This document shows, piece by piece, positions 1 through 10,900 of a DNA stretch of 64,000 nucleotides; within the stretch, counting starts at the first letter, position 1, and the number at the start of each line of letters is the position of its first letter. Under the pieces are notes generated by a model. That model was not told the origin of the DNA. It saw only the letters and a list, made by a program, of their open reading frames with translations, and did not search any database. The translations under genes were made by a program, and so were the position numbers. This stretch comes from Symsagittifera roscoffensis (taxonomy: Eukaryota; Xenacoelomorpha; Acoela; Convolutidae), in contig NC_087070.1 of NCBI RefSeq assembly GCF_963678635.1, positions 10,328,539 to 10,392,538 on the forward strand, read 5' to 3'.

Positions 1-645
1 TGAAATTAAGTCTATATTATGTGTGAAATAATCTATTATAAACCATGCCAAAATTTTTTGTAAATCATGTTTTGTGTGTTGTGAAACATCGTCTTTAGTG
101 AAATTTTCTTTGATTATATGTAGAAAAGTTGAAAATAATGTAATTTCATTTCGTACTTTTATATGTTTGGATGTCTCAGTTGGTGAGATACTTTGAATTT
201 CTGTTTTTTCTAATATTGAAATGTAGCTATATATTATTGCAAAGACTTTGTTAGTGAATATAGAATTTGCTCTTTGTGAGTTATGGTATTGTATGCTTTT
301 AATATATTCTAGGAATACTTTTGAAAATTCTAATTCAAGATCGTCTGTTTGAATTACATATTTGCGATGATTCGGATTTGGTGTGCTGAATTCTATGGTG
401 TAGATTCCGTATTGTTGTGTTAAATTACATATATCTTTCAGATAATGTTTAATAATTTGTCTTTTGATTTTTACATCTGGGAATTCTGCTTTGCATGGAC
501 TGATTCCGGGTTCAAACAAATTTAGGAGTAAATTCTTGCAAAATATATGCTGCCCTCTATCATTGGGTGCATCTACGAGGAAGGGGTAAACTTCTTCGTC
601 ATCTGGACTTTCGTCACTTTGGGTGTGGCTGTGGCATATTAATGA
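1..645 (-). CDS. Unrecognised exon running off the left edge
   Basis: The minus strand is open for about 215 codons with no stop and continues past the window edge. There is no ATG in this frame. A 3' splice site fits: a TATATTAACAG acceptor ends at 646, so the exon would start at 645 in phase 0. The predicted protein begins with an acidic Ser/Asp/Glu stretch, then a mixed alpha-helical-looking region containing VYPFLVDAPNDRGQH near its start. I do not recognise the family. It could be a host gene exon or the body of a retroelement; the neighbouring minus-strand ORF at 727-1074 may belong to the same unit. The length of the open frame in AT-rich DNA is the main evidence that it is coding. Confidence 0.45.
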
Positions 646-726
646 CTGTTAATATATAACTATCGATGTGCCTAATTGGTTGATTCCAATTATACAAGTG
701 TACTGGTTTGAGTTTATATTGGTTTT

Positions 727-1074
727 TTAATCCTTCTTTTTCCTCTTTTTGATGAATTTGAAGTTGTTTCTGAGTCGGAAAAATATAATTGATCGTGGAT
801 AGGACAATTTTTTGTCAATCGATTCTTTTACTTTATAGAGTTCATCTAAACTGCTGGTTTCTGATTCGGAAAATGCGTTTCTTTTTTTTGAAAATCTTTT
901 TCGTGTGATTTGTCTTTGTTTGTTTATAATTTTTCTTTTTATTGTTTGTCGTTTTGTTCTAATGTATCCAACTGTTTGTGTATGAGGTGTGATTACAAGA
1001 TCGTATTTATTGTTATCTATCTCACAGTTGTGTAAAACGATTGTTTGCTTATTTCCTAGATTTTTGAATGACAT
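727..1074 (-). CDS. Small basic ORF of unknown function
   Basis: This 115-codon ORF is on the minus strand, just upstream (in transcript direction) of the open exon at 1-645. The product is strongly basic, with a central run rich in Lys/Arg/Gln (TIKRKIINKQRQITRKRFSKK) resembling a nuclear localisation or nucleic-acid-binding segment, an acidic Ser/Glu patch and a Lys-rich C-terminus. No domain is recognised. It may be a chance ORF, or a short accessory ORF of the same mobile or host unit as the downstream exon. Confidence 0.25.
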   Translation of the reverse strand: MSFKNLGNKQTIVLHNCEIDNNKYDLVITPHTQTVGYIRTKRQTIKRKIINKQRQITRKRFSKKRNAFSESETSSLDELYKVKESIDKKLSYPRSIIFFRLRNNFKFIKKRKKKD

Positions 1075-1180
1075 AAGGTTTAGGATGAGGGATGCAAAAA
1101 GTTGTTAGATGATGTCTACTTTTCTTAAACTGTTAGTCCTTACGATTTTTTGGTTAGCCTAACCTGGGTCTTTTTGTTCA

Positions 1181-1560
1181 GGGTTGGAGTGAAAAGTATA
1201 TCGATTCCGAAGAACGATTTTTTACTTTCTCGTGGCTAGTATAAGCTAAGGTGTTAACTTACTTAATCTTACTTATGGGTAGTGATTGTGTTCAAGGGTT
1301 GGAGAATAGTAAATCGATCCACAAGGTTCAGGTATAATTAGAACGCGAGTAGTTCGTTAGATACTATTTTAAACTTACTAAGTCTAAGATTTATCCTGGG
1401 TCTGGTAAGAGGAGGGTTCAAGTGAAGGATGAATAACCGAAGTTCTTCACTGTTTATCCTAATTTGAATGGTTAGTTTCATGAAAAAATTTCTATTAATC
1501 TTGGGTCTTTTGGAGGGGTTGGATAGTGAATCGACGTTTGAGGTCGTTAGACACTTGCTA
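1181..1560. repeat. Four degenerate ~110-bp repeats with hairpins
   Basis: The motif GGGTTGGA or GGGTTCAA recurs near 1181, 1296, 1414 and 1516, usually preceded by CCTGGGTCT or similar. Each unit has a potential stem, for example AATAGTA with TACTATT around 1306-1372. Two further short inverted motifs, ATCAAGGC against its complement, lie at about 1600-1680. The units are diverged, and there is no coding sequence. Confidence 0.5.
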
Positions 1561-1921
1561 AGTGGGTGGGGGAGAACAGAATTGTTCTTTTTGATCCAAG
1601 GATAGGCCTTGATGATCAGGTTTTTTATTTAGTGAAATAGAAAATTTATTCAGATCCAAGGATAAGCCTTGATGATCTGATTTTAAAATTAAGTGAATTT
1701 AAGTTTAAAATGGTTTAAATTTATTTAAGAAAAAGATTTAGTTTTTTAATGATATTAGTGAGCTTATGATTGCTGTTATGTTTAAGTGATGAAGCTGGGA
1801 CAACAAATGATTTTATGATTACTAACAATTTATTGTCATGCTACTAATTTTTGTTTTTATTTTGAATAAATATTTTTCAAACATGTTTTATATAAGACTG
1901 CAGAATTTAAGAAAACGATCT

Positions 1922-2485
1922 GTTAGAGTAAGATGCCGCATTTCCTTGGATAGAATAAATATAGCTTCTAACATTGTATACATGAAAGTGCAGATTCTAT
2001 TAATGCATAGAACGAATTTCAGCTTTTATCATTGAAAAGAGAAATGTGCAGCTTCGAGCGATGGAAGGAAGAATGTGCAGCTTCTATCAATTGAAAAAAA
2101 AAGTGTAGGTTTTATCCCTGGACAGAAGAAAAATGCAGCTTCAATCATTAGATAAAAGATAAGGAGCAGCTTCTATTATCAGATAGAAGAAGCTGCAGCT
2201 ACTATCAGTTGATAGAAAATGTTATAGCTTCTATCAAGGGGAAGGAAAAGGTGCAGCTTCTATCAATGGACAGAAGAATATGCAGCTTCGATCAATGGAC
2301 AGAGGAAATTGCAATTTTTGCCATTGGTTAGAAGAAGTTGCAGCTTCTATCATTGGATAAAAGAAGTTGCGGGTACTATCAAGGGATAGCAGAGATATCA
2401 AATACTTGCAATGGATAGTAGAAGGTGCAGCTTCTTTTAATAGATAGACGAAGGCGCAGTTTCTAACTTTTGTAAAAAGATGCAA
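1922..2485. repeat. ~30-bp minisatellite in repeat A copy 1
   Basis: About 18 imperfect units of roughly 30 bp with the core GCAGCTTCTATCAATGGATA and an AGAAGAA-type tail. Many units contain the inverted pair TTCTATC and GATAGAA. Towards 2480-2650 it passes into a second degenerate repeat of about 57 bp. Confidence 0.75.
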
Positions 2486-3693
2486 TTTGGTTTTCGTCAG
2501 CGATGAGAGGTTTGATGATAGTGTTTTAGTTGTTGCCTTTTGTTAGCGATTAGAGAGTTGATCAAAGTGTTGTAAGTGTAGGCTTTCGCTAGCTATGTGA
2601 GACTTGATGAAACCGTTGTATGCAAAGGTTTTCGTAATCGGTGAGCTGACAAAATTGAGATTGAAATCGATATATTTTGGATGAAAATCAAATTAAGATA
2701 GGCCAATTAGATAAGTAATTCATTTTAGAGTGGATTATATGGATGTTTATGGCTGAAAAAATTGATGTTGTGGCCTAAAAAAATGATTCAATTGCAAGGC
2801 AGTGAAAGGCAGTGAAATTAATCTCAATCTCAACAAAATTGGTTTATACTTAGTTCTTTTTTTGTTTCGAGTGTTTTTTTGTAGTCAAGAAAAATCTTCA
2901 TCGGAGCGACAGAGAGCAAGAGTCCCTCCTGGTTAGTTTTCAAACCAATATGATGAAGGGAATCTTTATGGTTTTTTCTCAGGGCTCTTCTGGTATGAAA
3001 AGTAAAATTAAGTAAACATTTTCCAAATGTCATTTTCTCTATCAACGCTCTAGGAGCAATTATGTTTACCAATTGACAAAAAAAACCAATTGAGATCAAT
3101 TCATTTTTGGCGCAGAACATCTACAGAATAACTCAGATTTTGTTAACAGGCCAAACGTCAAAACAAAAGTCAAATGAAAAGCACACAGTGTTTGATTATC
3201 GTTTGTTTCTATTTTTTGATAACCGAGAAAATCTGAAAACAGTCTTTATATAATCTGCATAAAATGAGCCGTCAAAAAAGTACTGAGTTATGACCGATGT
3301 GGTTAACTCATAGAGTAATTTCGGATAGGGTACACCGTCTGCTCGTCACGCTATCTTTTTTTCGGCCGGATAGATTCGTGCAACTTCTTAGTCTAATACC
3401 GATCCTAATCTTACTCTTATATCTACTAGTCTCAGGGTGTTTAACTAGTCTCTGCTAGGCTCAATAGATCTAGAGTATACTGGCTTATTGCAATTGCTGA
3501 AGTTCTCTTGGAGAGGCAACTAATTTCTAAGTTAAATTCAAATCTCTCTGGTGCTGAAATTACAAGTAATTTCAGCACTTACAAATAAGTGGGTTGTTAG
3601 TTAGATGGATCATGATTGGTTAATATTAAATACTTTACAGTGGTAAAATATCTAATTTATCCAATCATAAAATATAGTTTAGATCAGGTTCCA
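1922..3693 (-). mobile_element. Repeat A copy 1 (LTR-like, 1.77 kb)
   Basis: This is a near-identical inverted copy of 22711-24483. On the minus strand it starts TGGAACCTGATC, carries a perfect 13-bp hairpin (GTGCTGAAATTAC arms), has a TATATAAAG box and ends in a minisatellite of about 30 bp. A third, diverged copy of the starting segment begins at 48622. The TG start and the TATA-like box suggest a solo LTR or another terminal repeat. No flanking duplication was identified, so the class is uncertain. A 96-codon ORF within it (2830-3120) has two changes between copies and no recognisable family; I do not call it a gene. Confidence 0.6.
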
Positions 3694-4025
3694 GTTTGTG
3701 CAGTTATTTTGTACCGTGTAACCCTGAGGAACCGTAAATGAAATTCGCAATAAAACTCAATTTGGAAATTTTATTTCAAATCAACATCGGAAAACATCAT
3801 AATGATTGCTGTTTATAAATCAACGACACCAGAAAAATTCTCCAAATCTCATCAATGTTTCTAGTTTCAGTTCGTAAGGCAGGCGTGATTCATTTAAAAC
3901 GTCCTCTTTCTGTTCTCTAAAACAATAAAGAAACTTCATAAAAATTGCGTTTGAAACGGTACGATTACTTTTTTGCAACGTTTCATGGAAAACACGGAGC
4001 TAGAAACTATGTACACGTATATATG

Positions 4026-4452
4026 CAGGGGCGGATTTAGTGGGTGCGGGGGGGGGGGGGGGGGCGGACATCTGCTTTCTCAGGGATTCGACCCCTGACG
4101 ACTCAAAGGGTCCCACGTTGGTACTTTTTAAGAAATTCGTTTTTGGCCGACCGACCCTAAAATTTTTCTAAAGGCGCCTTTGGCGCCAATATGTTGTAAT
4201 TTGATGGGGAGCGCGCGCCAAAAAAAACGCGATATTTTTGTCAAAGTTTTCCAAAAAGTGCCCAAAAACGGCTTTTTGACCCTTTTTTAAAAAAATTTGC
4301 ATGCGGCGCAGAAAACTTGGCTACAACAGCGTCTTTTTAGTGCTCTAGGAGAGCTCGGAAAATCAATTTGGACGACCTTAAGAAAGGTTGTCAAAATTTT
4401 GAAAATTTTTATGAAAGTTCGCCCCCTCGAGAAAATCCTAGATCCGCCACTG
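4026..4452. mobile_element. hAT-type MITE with perfect 8-bp duplication
   Basis: The element starts CAGGGGCGGATTTAG and ends with an imperfect complement, ATCCGCCACTG. It is flanked by perfect 8-bp direct repeats TATATATG (4018-4025 and 4453-4460). An 8-bp duplication with CAGGG-type ends is the hallmark of hAT elements. It has a long G run near 4050 and no transposase. It lies 25 bp downstream of the Tsp1 stop codon, so the Tsp1 3' UTR probably runs into or through it. Confidence 0.8.
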
Positions 4453-4485
4453 TATATATGCATCGATGGTTGCTAACTTTTTAAA

Positions 4486-4904
4486 CTAAGGCTCGGCCTC
4501 TGTAGCCTGGCTGTTGACGACTCCATAATACGTGACATCGTTTTCAGTCGATGTTTCAGTTTTGTCAATCAATTTCGAAGTCTCTTTTCTCCCTCCGTAA
4601 ATTCCGTCCCTCTCGTCATAAACCACTTCGCCGTAAAATATGTCAGCCGAGCTCTGTTCAAGTTCAACTTTTTCAGTTTCATCTTTTTGGCCTTCAGTTT
4701 TTTCTTCTTCTGTATCTTCGTTAAGTTCATCGGATTCTGATTTTTTGAAAACGGCTGCCAAAACTGAGATTAGCAGTGATGCAGCTGCAAACACAAAACC
4801 GACCCAGATCAGAGTTTGCCACATCTGGATAGCACTGGAAGGTATGTCTTTGATGGTGTGGGCATTTGCAGACAAGTAGACGCCCGTTATCAGACCCATC
4901 AAAG
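4486..4904 (-). CDS. Tsp1 exon 4: TM3 end, TM4, acidic tail
   Basis: The acceptor TTGTTGCTTAG precedes CTTTGATGG. Joined in phase 1 to exon 3 it reads AAVTALMGLITGVYL across TM3. It continues through a short loop, TM4 and the acidic tail to a stop at 4486-4488. The same TTGCTTAG acceptor sequence precedes the equivalent exon of Tsp3. Confidence 0.85.
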
Positions 4905-7900
4905 CTAAGCAACAAAAATTCGAATTGATTTTGTGCAAGTTTTTGATAAAAAATGCTGTTTGAGATTCAAATTCCTAAAGCTAAAGACCATCTCAAACTC
5001 ACAAATCTGTATAAAGAAGAACATACCTAACATACAGTTGGAAAAGAGTCAATAAACGCATGGAAACAGAAAAAAGCTAACTTGTCTTTGTAAAAGGTTC
5101 AACTTTCGAATTTCAAAATAAAAGATACATGGCTTCAAACCTCTTTACCTTTCAAGAACAATTTAGGGTTAACACTTTTTTTAAACTTAACTCAAAACTG
5201 GGTCAATAGGTAATATTTTAACTGCGGTGGGAAATCCAGAAAATAAAATCCGAAAACTATCGATAAATTAGAATTTAACCACGTTTTCTGTGAATTTTAC
5301 ATTTTCGCTGTTCGATAGAAGAGCTTGCCTTCCCATTAACGAAGGAAATGACCTGAAATAAAACAGAAGTCAAAATTCAAACCGAAAAATTAAATTTGAG
5401 CGTGAAAAAATATCAAGACTTTATCTTGAACAAAAAAATCGTTAACGACCTTCTTTACATTCATCGACTTTAAATATAAAAGTGGTAAAACAACTTGAAA
5501 TTGGTTTTTTAAACAAAGTAAAACAAAAACATAAACGTGAATGCATACTGAGTGCTTGGAAATTTTTTAGTAAAATTTGCAGCTTTTCTGCATTACTCAC
5601 AGCTTACTCGATTTCTTAACTTAGTCACGTTCAGTTAGTCACAACTTAACTTAGTCACAACTTAAATTTAGTCACAGTTTTTAACTTAGTCACAATGTGC
5701 GAATAAAGGTAGTTGTTCCGTGTTTCGCAAACTTTAGCGGATGTCGCAAATGTAAGTGGAGTCCGCAAATTTCTGCGGATTTCGCTTACAAAATGCAGGT
5801 TTATGCTCACAATTTGCGGAATCCGCTAAGAACTTGCGTGTTCGGCCTACAATTTGTGGATTCCACTTTCAGTGGCGGATTCCACGACAGCTTAGTTTTA
5901 CTAAACCCAAGTATTAATATTTGTTTTTCGGAATCCACAAACTGTTAAATTGTTCTGGATTGCCTGTTTTTGGAGCACTTTTGAGCAATACAGTGTTTTA
6001 GCTATTTGTCCGTGAAATCCAAAACAGAAAAGAAGATCAAAGAAAAATAGCAAAATTGCGGAATCTGATTTTTGCCTGTTGTGGAATCCACCTACAATTC
6101 ACAAAATGCACAGTTTGGCCTCGTAATGCTTTTAAAATCAACTACTAAACCATTGTAATCAATTATTTTAGATTTATATGGAGAAAGACTCTGAAAATTC
6201 ATCAGGGGCGTGGACTCGTTTGATCGGATTTCAAAAGTTTTATGCCAAACCCCCCCCCCTCCCCCAAGTTATCCCCAAACTCTCACACTCAAATGTGCGA
6301 CCGTACTGACCTGTGACAGCTGCGATGCAGACTGTGCCCCCCATGTACTGGCACTTTTGTCTGCACTTGGAGCAGCAGATGGCCACTCCGAACATGGAGG
6401 CAGTGCCGCAGGTCAACAGGAAAGACAGCAAGTGCAGAATGTACACTGCCAACACTGAACTGTCCTCTGCATAATTATCAAAGTTGATAGTCATAAATTG
6501 CTTCCATGTGATATAATTATAATAATTGTGGTTTCAGCGATTCGCAGAGGATCTATGACAAGCTATTTAAGAATAGCCAGTTTTTCTTATTTCACCACAT
6601 TCCAGACTGAGTTATTTTGTTGAATCAACTTGACTTCTAGTTACACAAATAAAACTAGTTAGCCTCGATATAATATTACAAGAAAAAAATCTGCATAGTT
6701 TGAGAGAACACCATTAGGCCAGCAAGTTTTCCAAAAAAAGTTGACGATAAAAAACATGATTAATACCAGGGGCGGATCTAGGATTTTCTCGAGGGGGGGG
6801 CGGATTTTCAAAAAATTTTCCAAAATTTTGACGACCTTTTTTTTTTTTAGTTCGACCAAATTGATTTTTCGAGCTCTCCCAAAGCACTGTTTTGCCCCTA
6901 CTTTGGCTAAATTTTCTGCGCCGCAGGCAAATTTTTGAAAAAACAGTCAAAAAAACCGTTTTTGGGAAATTTTTGAAAAATGTTGACAAAAAAATTGCGT
7001 TTTTTTGGCGCGCGCTCCCCCTCAAAGTTAGTTAGTATATATTGGCGCCAAAGGCGCCTTTAGAAAAACTTTAGGGTCGGTCGGCCAAAAATGGATTTCT
7101 GAAAAAGTATCAAAGGGGGGACCCTTTGGGTCGGCAGGGGGTCGAATCCCTGAGGGGGGGGGGGGGGTTGTCCGCCCCCCCGCCCCTTCCCCTAAATCCG
7201 CCCCTGATTAACACTCTGGTGGAAGTTCCCGCTTTACAAATAGAATGTCAAGAAGAATAAAATTCCAAAAAGTTGACAGTAAACCGTAGCTAAAAACACG
7301 AGTGGAAAAGATCGCTTTACGTTTCAACTTTTCGGATTGAAGTCGGTTATGCTTTAAGGAAAGTTTTGGCGTTCTTGACTCAATAAATGCACTCAACTTT
7401 GATTGGCCCAACTTTGAGTTTTGTTCGAGGTTAAAAGTAAGCCAGAAATCAGGAAAACTAAACTAAATTGAGTTTTTTAAAAGACTTGAATTTACGCCTT
7501 GGGGAGTTACTATAAATGAGCAAAAATACAATCAAAACGGTTATAAAATTACTGACCAAAAGGAATTGGCCTTCCAAAGACTACGCACAGGAAACGTATG
7601 AACTTTTTTTTGATGAGCAAAAGTTGTTAAGATAGATTCGAACCCTTAATTTAAGGATTGTTTGCAATTTCTCGACACAATGAATGCGCTCAACTTAGAT
7701 TGGCCCGACGGAACACAAAAAAAAGGTTTTTTTTTGCTTTCAATCTGAACGAAAAACATCTCTATGTTCAGGGTAAGCCAGGAGATCAGGAGGGCTAAAC
7801 TAGATTGAGAATAATAGATTTTTGTCAATTCTGCCAAATGGATCATAGAACTATCTAAAAGAGTGCTTCAGAACTTTAAAATTTATCCTATTTTCAATTT

Positions 7901-10900
7901 TATTGGAAACTCAAGTTTTTACGTACTTTTGAGGTGGTCATTTCCATATGGATCATAACTCCACTCATCTCTGAAACAAAAAGTGATTTGATACTAGAGT
8001 AGCCGTTTATAATTATTTCCCAAGTCCTACATACCCATGATTCCAATTTCTATCAGCGCAGAGACATGGTGTTGGGAAGAATATGAAAAATATAGTTTAG
8101 AATGAGAAAAGATTAGGGTAGCAAAGTTTAAAAACTGGAAGTAGAAAAGGAAATGCATTTTTATCAAAAACGGGCCTATTTCATGAAAACAAGATTTGAA
8201 TTTCAGCAAATGGCGATAGAACATAGAAAAAACAAGACTGCTCGTATCAGGGCGAAGCCCTGAATGTTCCGACTGCCTTTTAAGGTTCATGGAGCAGTAA
8301 TAACATTAAAAAATTCAATGAAATAAAACAAAATGAAAAAAAATTTGAAATTGTTTATGAAAATCATCCCCCCACACGCCATATAAAGTAAAAAAGGATA
8401 GATTTCGCTCCTTGTAACAAACCAATTATGGCAAATAAGCTTCTTTAGACCAATTTGGAACGATTTCTATGATGGATTAACTCTCCGTTTACGCGTTAAT
8501 AGCGCAAAGTATACCGCGCGTTAATTGTCCCAAATTGGCCAAAATGGCAATCTTTAAAACCCTATAACTTTACGAAAAACGATCACAGGTGAAATATCTT
8601 TTCAAATTTGAGCTCAGGACAACAATAGCTTTCGAATGATATAAAAAAATTCCGTCAAAAATGGCTAGTTAAAAAGTCGAAATTTGTCTGAAGAAAAAAA
8701 AACCCACCCGAGCACAAATATTCCGTTACTTTCGTATCAAAAGTCGGAACAAAAATGTTTTAAAAAAATTAAAGTGGTAGAAGAATCCAAAATTCCTGTC
8801 TCAAATTTTAATTTACAGATAAACTAAAGCAAACTCAATTCCTTCAGTTGAAATGGTGTCTAAATATAGCTCTTAACAAATTTATGGTTTTTTTGAAATA
8901 AGTCTGACGTTCAAGCCAAACTTATTAGGAAAAGTTCTTTAAAGTTTTACGTTTGCCTTTTCGTTGGCGTTTTATGTAATCTTTTCTATTGCAATCATTT
9001 TTAGTTCAATCTTCCGACAGTTCTTATTTGACAGTTCGAAATCTTTCTTGGAAATTTGGCTGTAAGTTCAACTATATTTTACCGTCTCAAGGCGGGAAAA
9101 ATTTCATAAATTCAAGACGTTGTCCGATAAATTTGTTAAAACTTAAAGTTACCGATGTTATCCAGTAACAGTAAAATCCTTCCTAAGATGGAAACTGCCA
9201 CCCGAAAAAATGGAAATTTTTGATGGGGGATGCTTTTGTTCCGACTTTTGAAGGATGGATGAAATTTTTAACTGCGGCGTGGTATTCATTTTTCATAGTT
9301 CTTGTTCCGACTTTCGATACGAAAGTAACAGAATATTTGTGCTCGGGGTGGGTTTTTTTCTTCAGACAAATTTCGACTTTTAAACTAGCCATTTTTGACC
9401 GAATTTTTTTATATCCTTCAAGAAATTTTGTTGTCCTGAGCTTAAATGTGAAAAGATATTTCACCTGTGATCATTTTTTGTGGGGGTTTAAAGATTGCAA
9501 TTTTGGCCAATTTGGGATTAACGCGCGATATATTTCATATATTATTTAACGCGTAAGCGGAGATTTAACCCGTCGTAGAAATCGTTTCAAAATGGTCAAA
9601 AAAAGCTTATTTTCCAAAATTGATCTGTTACAATGAGCGAAATCTATCCTGTTGTACTTAACATGGCGTGTGGGGGGATGTTTTTCATTAAAAAATTTCT
9701 AATTTTAGAATTTTTTTTTTGATTTTGTATTATTTCATTGAATTTTTTTAAATATTATCACTGCTCCATAAACCTTAAAAGGCAGTCGGAACATTCAGGG
9801 TTTCGCACTGATACGAGCAGTCTTGTTTGAATTTTACTGCGCCTTTTCGAATATGATTTATTATACAGTCTTGAATAAATGAAAGCCTTAAGCTCAATAA
9901 CACAGGAATAAAATGGTTTTATGATAAAATGGACCTACAAGGAATAAAATGGTTTTATAATAACATGTTTTCATTGAAAAACTTTTCGAATCATTTCAGA
10001 GAATGCTTTTCAGGATGAAGGTTTTGCATTTTTTATGGTAAAAGCCAGCAAACTTAGACAACAGTTTGCCGATTGGAAAAGGGCAAAAAAATGTTTTTTT
10101 TTCTGGGCCATTGAAAGCTTTCTTTGAGAAAACTTACTTTAGATGAGAGAATTATAAATTAATTTGATAAAACTTTTGAGTTAAAGTTTTACATTTTCCA
10201 TTTTTAGATTACTATATCTTAAACAGTATCAAGAACTTTGAAAAAGCGAAAAAAAAGTGGCTAATAAAAGTTTGGAAAAAAGAAATTTTCGAAAACTGCG
10301 ATCAGTTTTTGGTGCTCCAAATTGCTTTTGCCAACTTGGATAATTGTTCCGACTTTTGATACGAAAATAACGGAATATTTGTGCTCGAGGTGGGTTTTTT
10401 TTTCTTCAGACATATTTCGACTTTTTAACTAGCAATTATTGACGGAATTTTCTTATATCATTCAAAAGGTATTGTTGTCCTGAGCTCAAATTTGAAAAGA
10501 TGTTTCACTGTGATCATTTTTCGTAAAGTTACTGGGGTTTAAAAATTGGCAGTTTGACCAATTTGGGACAATCAACGCGCAATATATTTCGCGCTATTAA
10601 CGCGTAAGCGGAGAGTTAATCCGTCTTAGAAATCGTTCCAAATTGGTTGAAAGAAGCTTATTTGCCGCAATTGATTTGTTAAAGGAGCTAAATCTATCTT
10701 TTTGTACTTTAAATGGCGTGTGGGGGGGGATGATTTTCATAAAAAATTTCAAAATTTAGAAAAAAAATTTCATTTTATTTTTTAATGTTATTACTGCTCC
10801 ATAAACCTTAAAAGGCAGTCGGAACATTCAGGGCTTCGCCCTGATACGAGCAGTCTTGTTTTGTGTTTGTGTACTCATATATATACTATTTTAAACAGCT

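Noticed and set aside
1922-2485. CRISPR-like array of ~30-bp repeats
   Set aside because: The units are imperfect and contiguous without unique spacers, in a eukaryotic repeat. It is a minisatellite.
2830-3120. 96-codon ORF conserved between repeat-A copies (also 23284-23574)
   Set aside because: The conservation reflects recent copying of the whole repeat. The two protein differences come without an excess of silent ones, and no domain is recognised.
8035-8050. Possible 15-nt extra Tsp1 loop exon (AAATTGGAATCATGG before GTATGT)
   Set aside because: Exon 1 joins the 44-nt exon in frame without it, and no paralogue has a second loop exon.
9183-9549. ORFs of 93 and 109 codons on both strands
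   Set aside because: They lie within Helitron-like element H2 and its partial neighbour and are not conserved as frames among copies.
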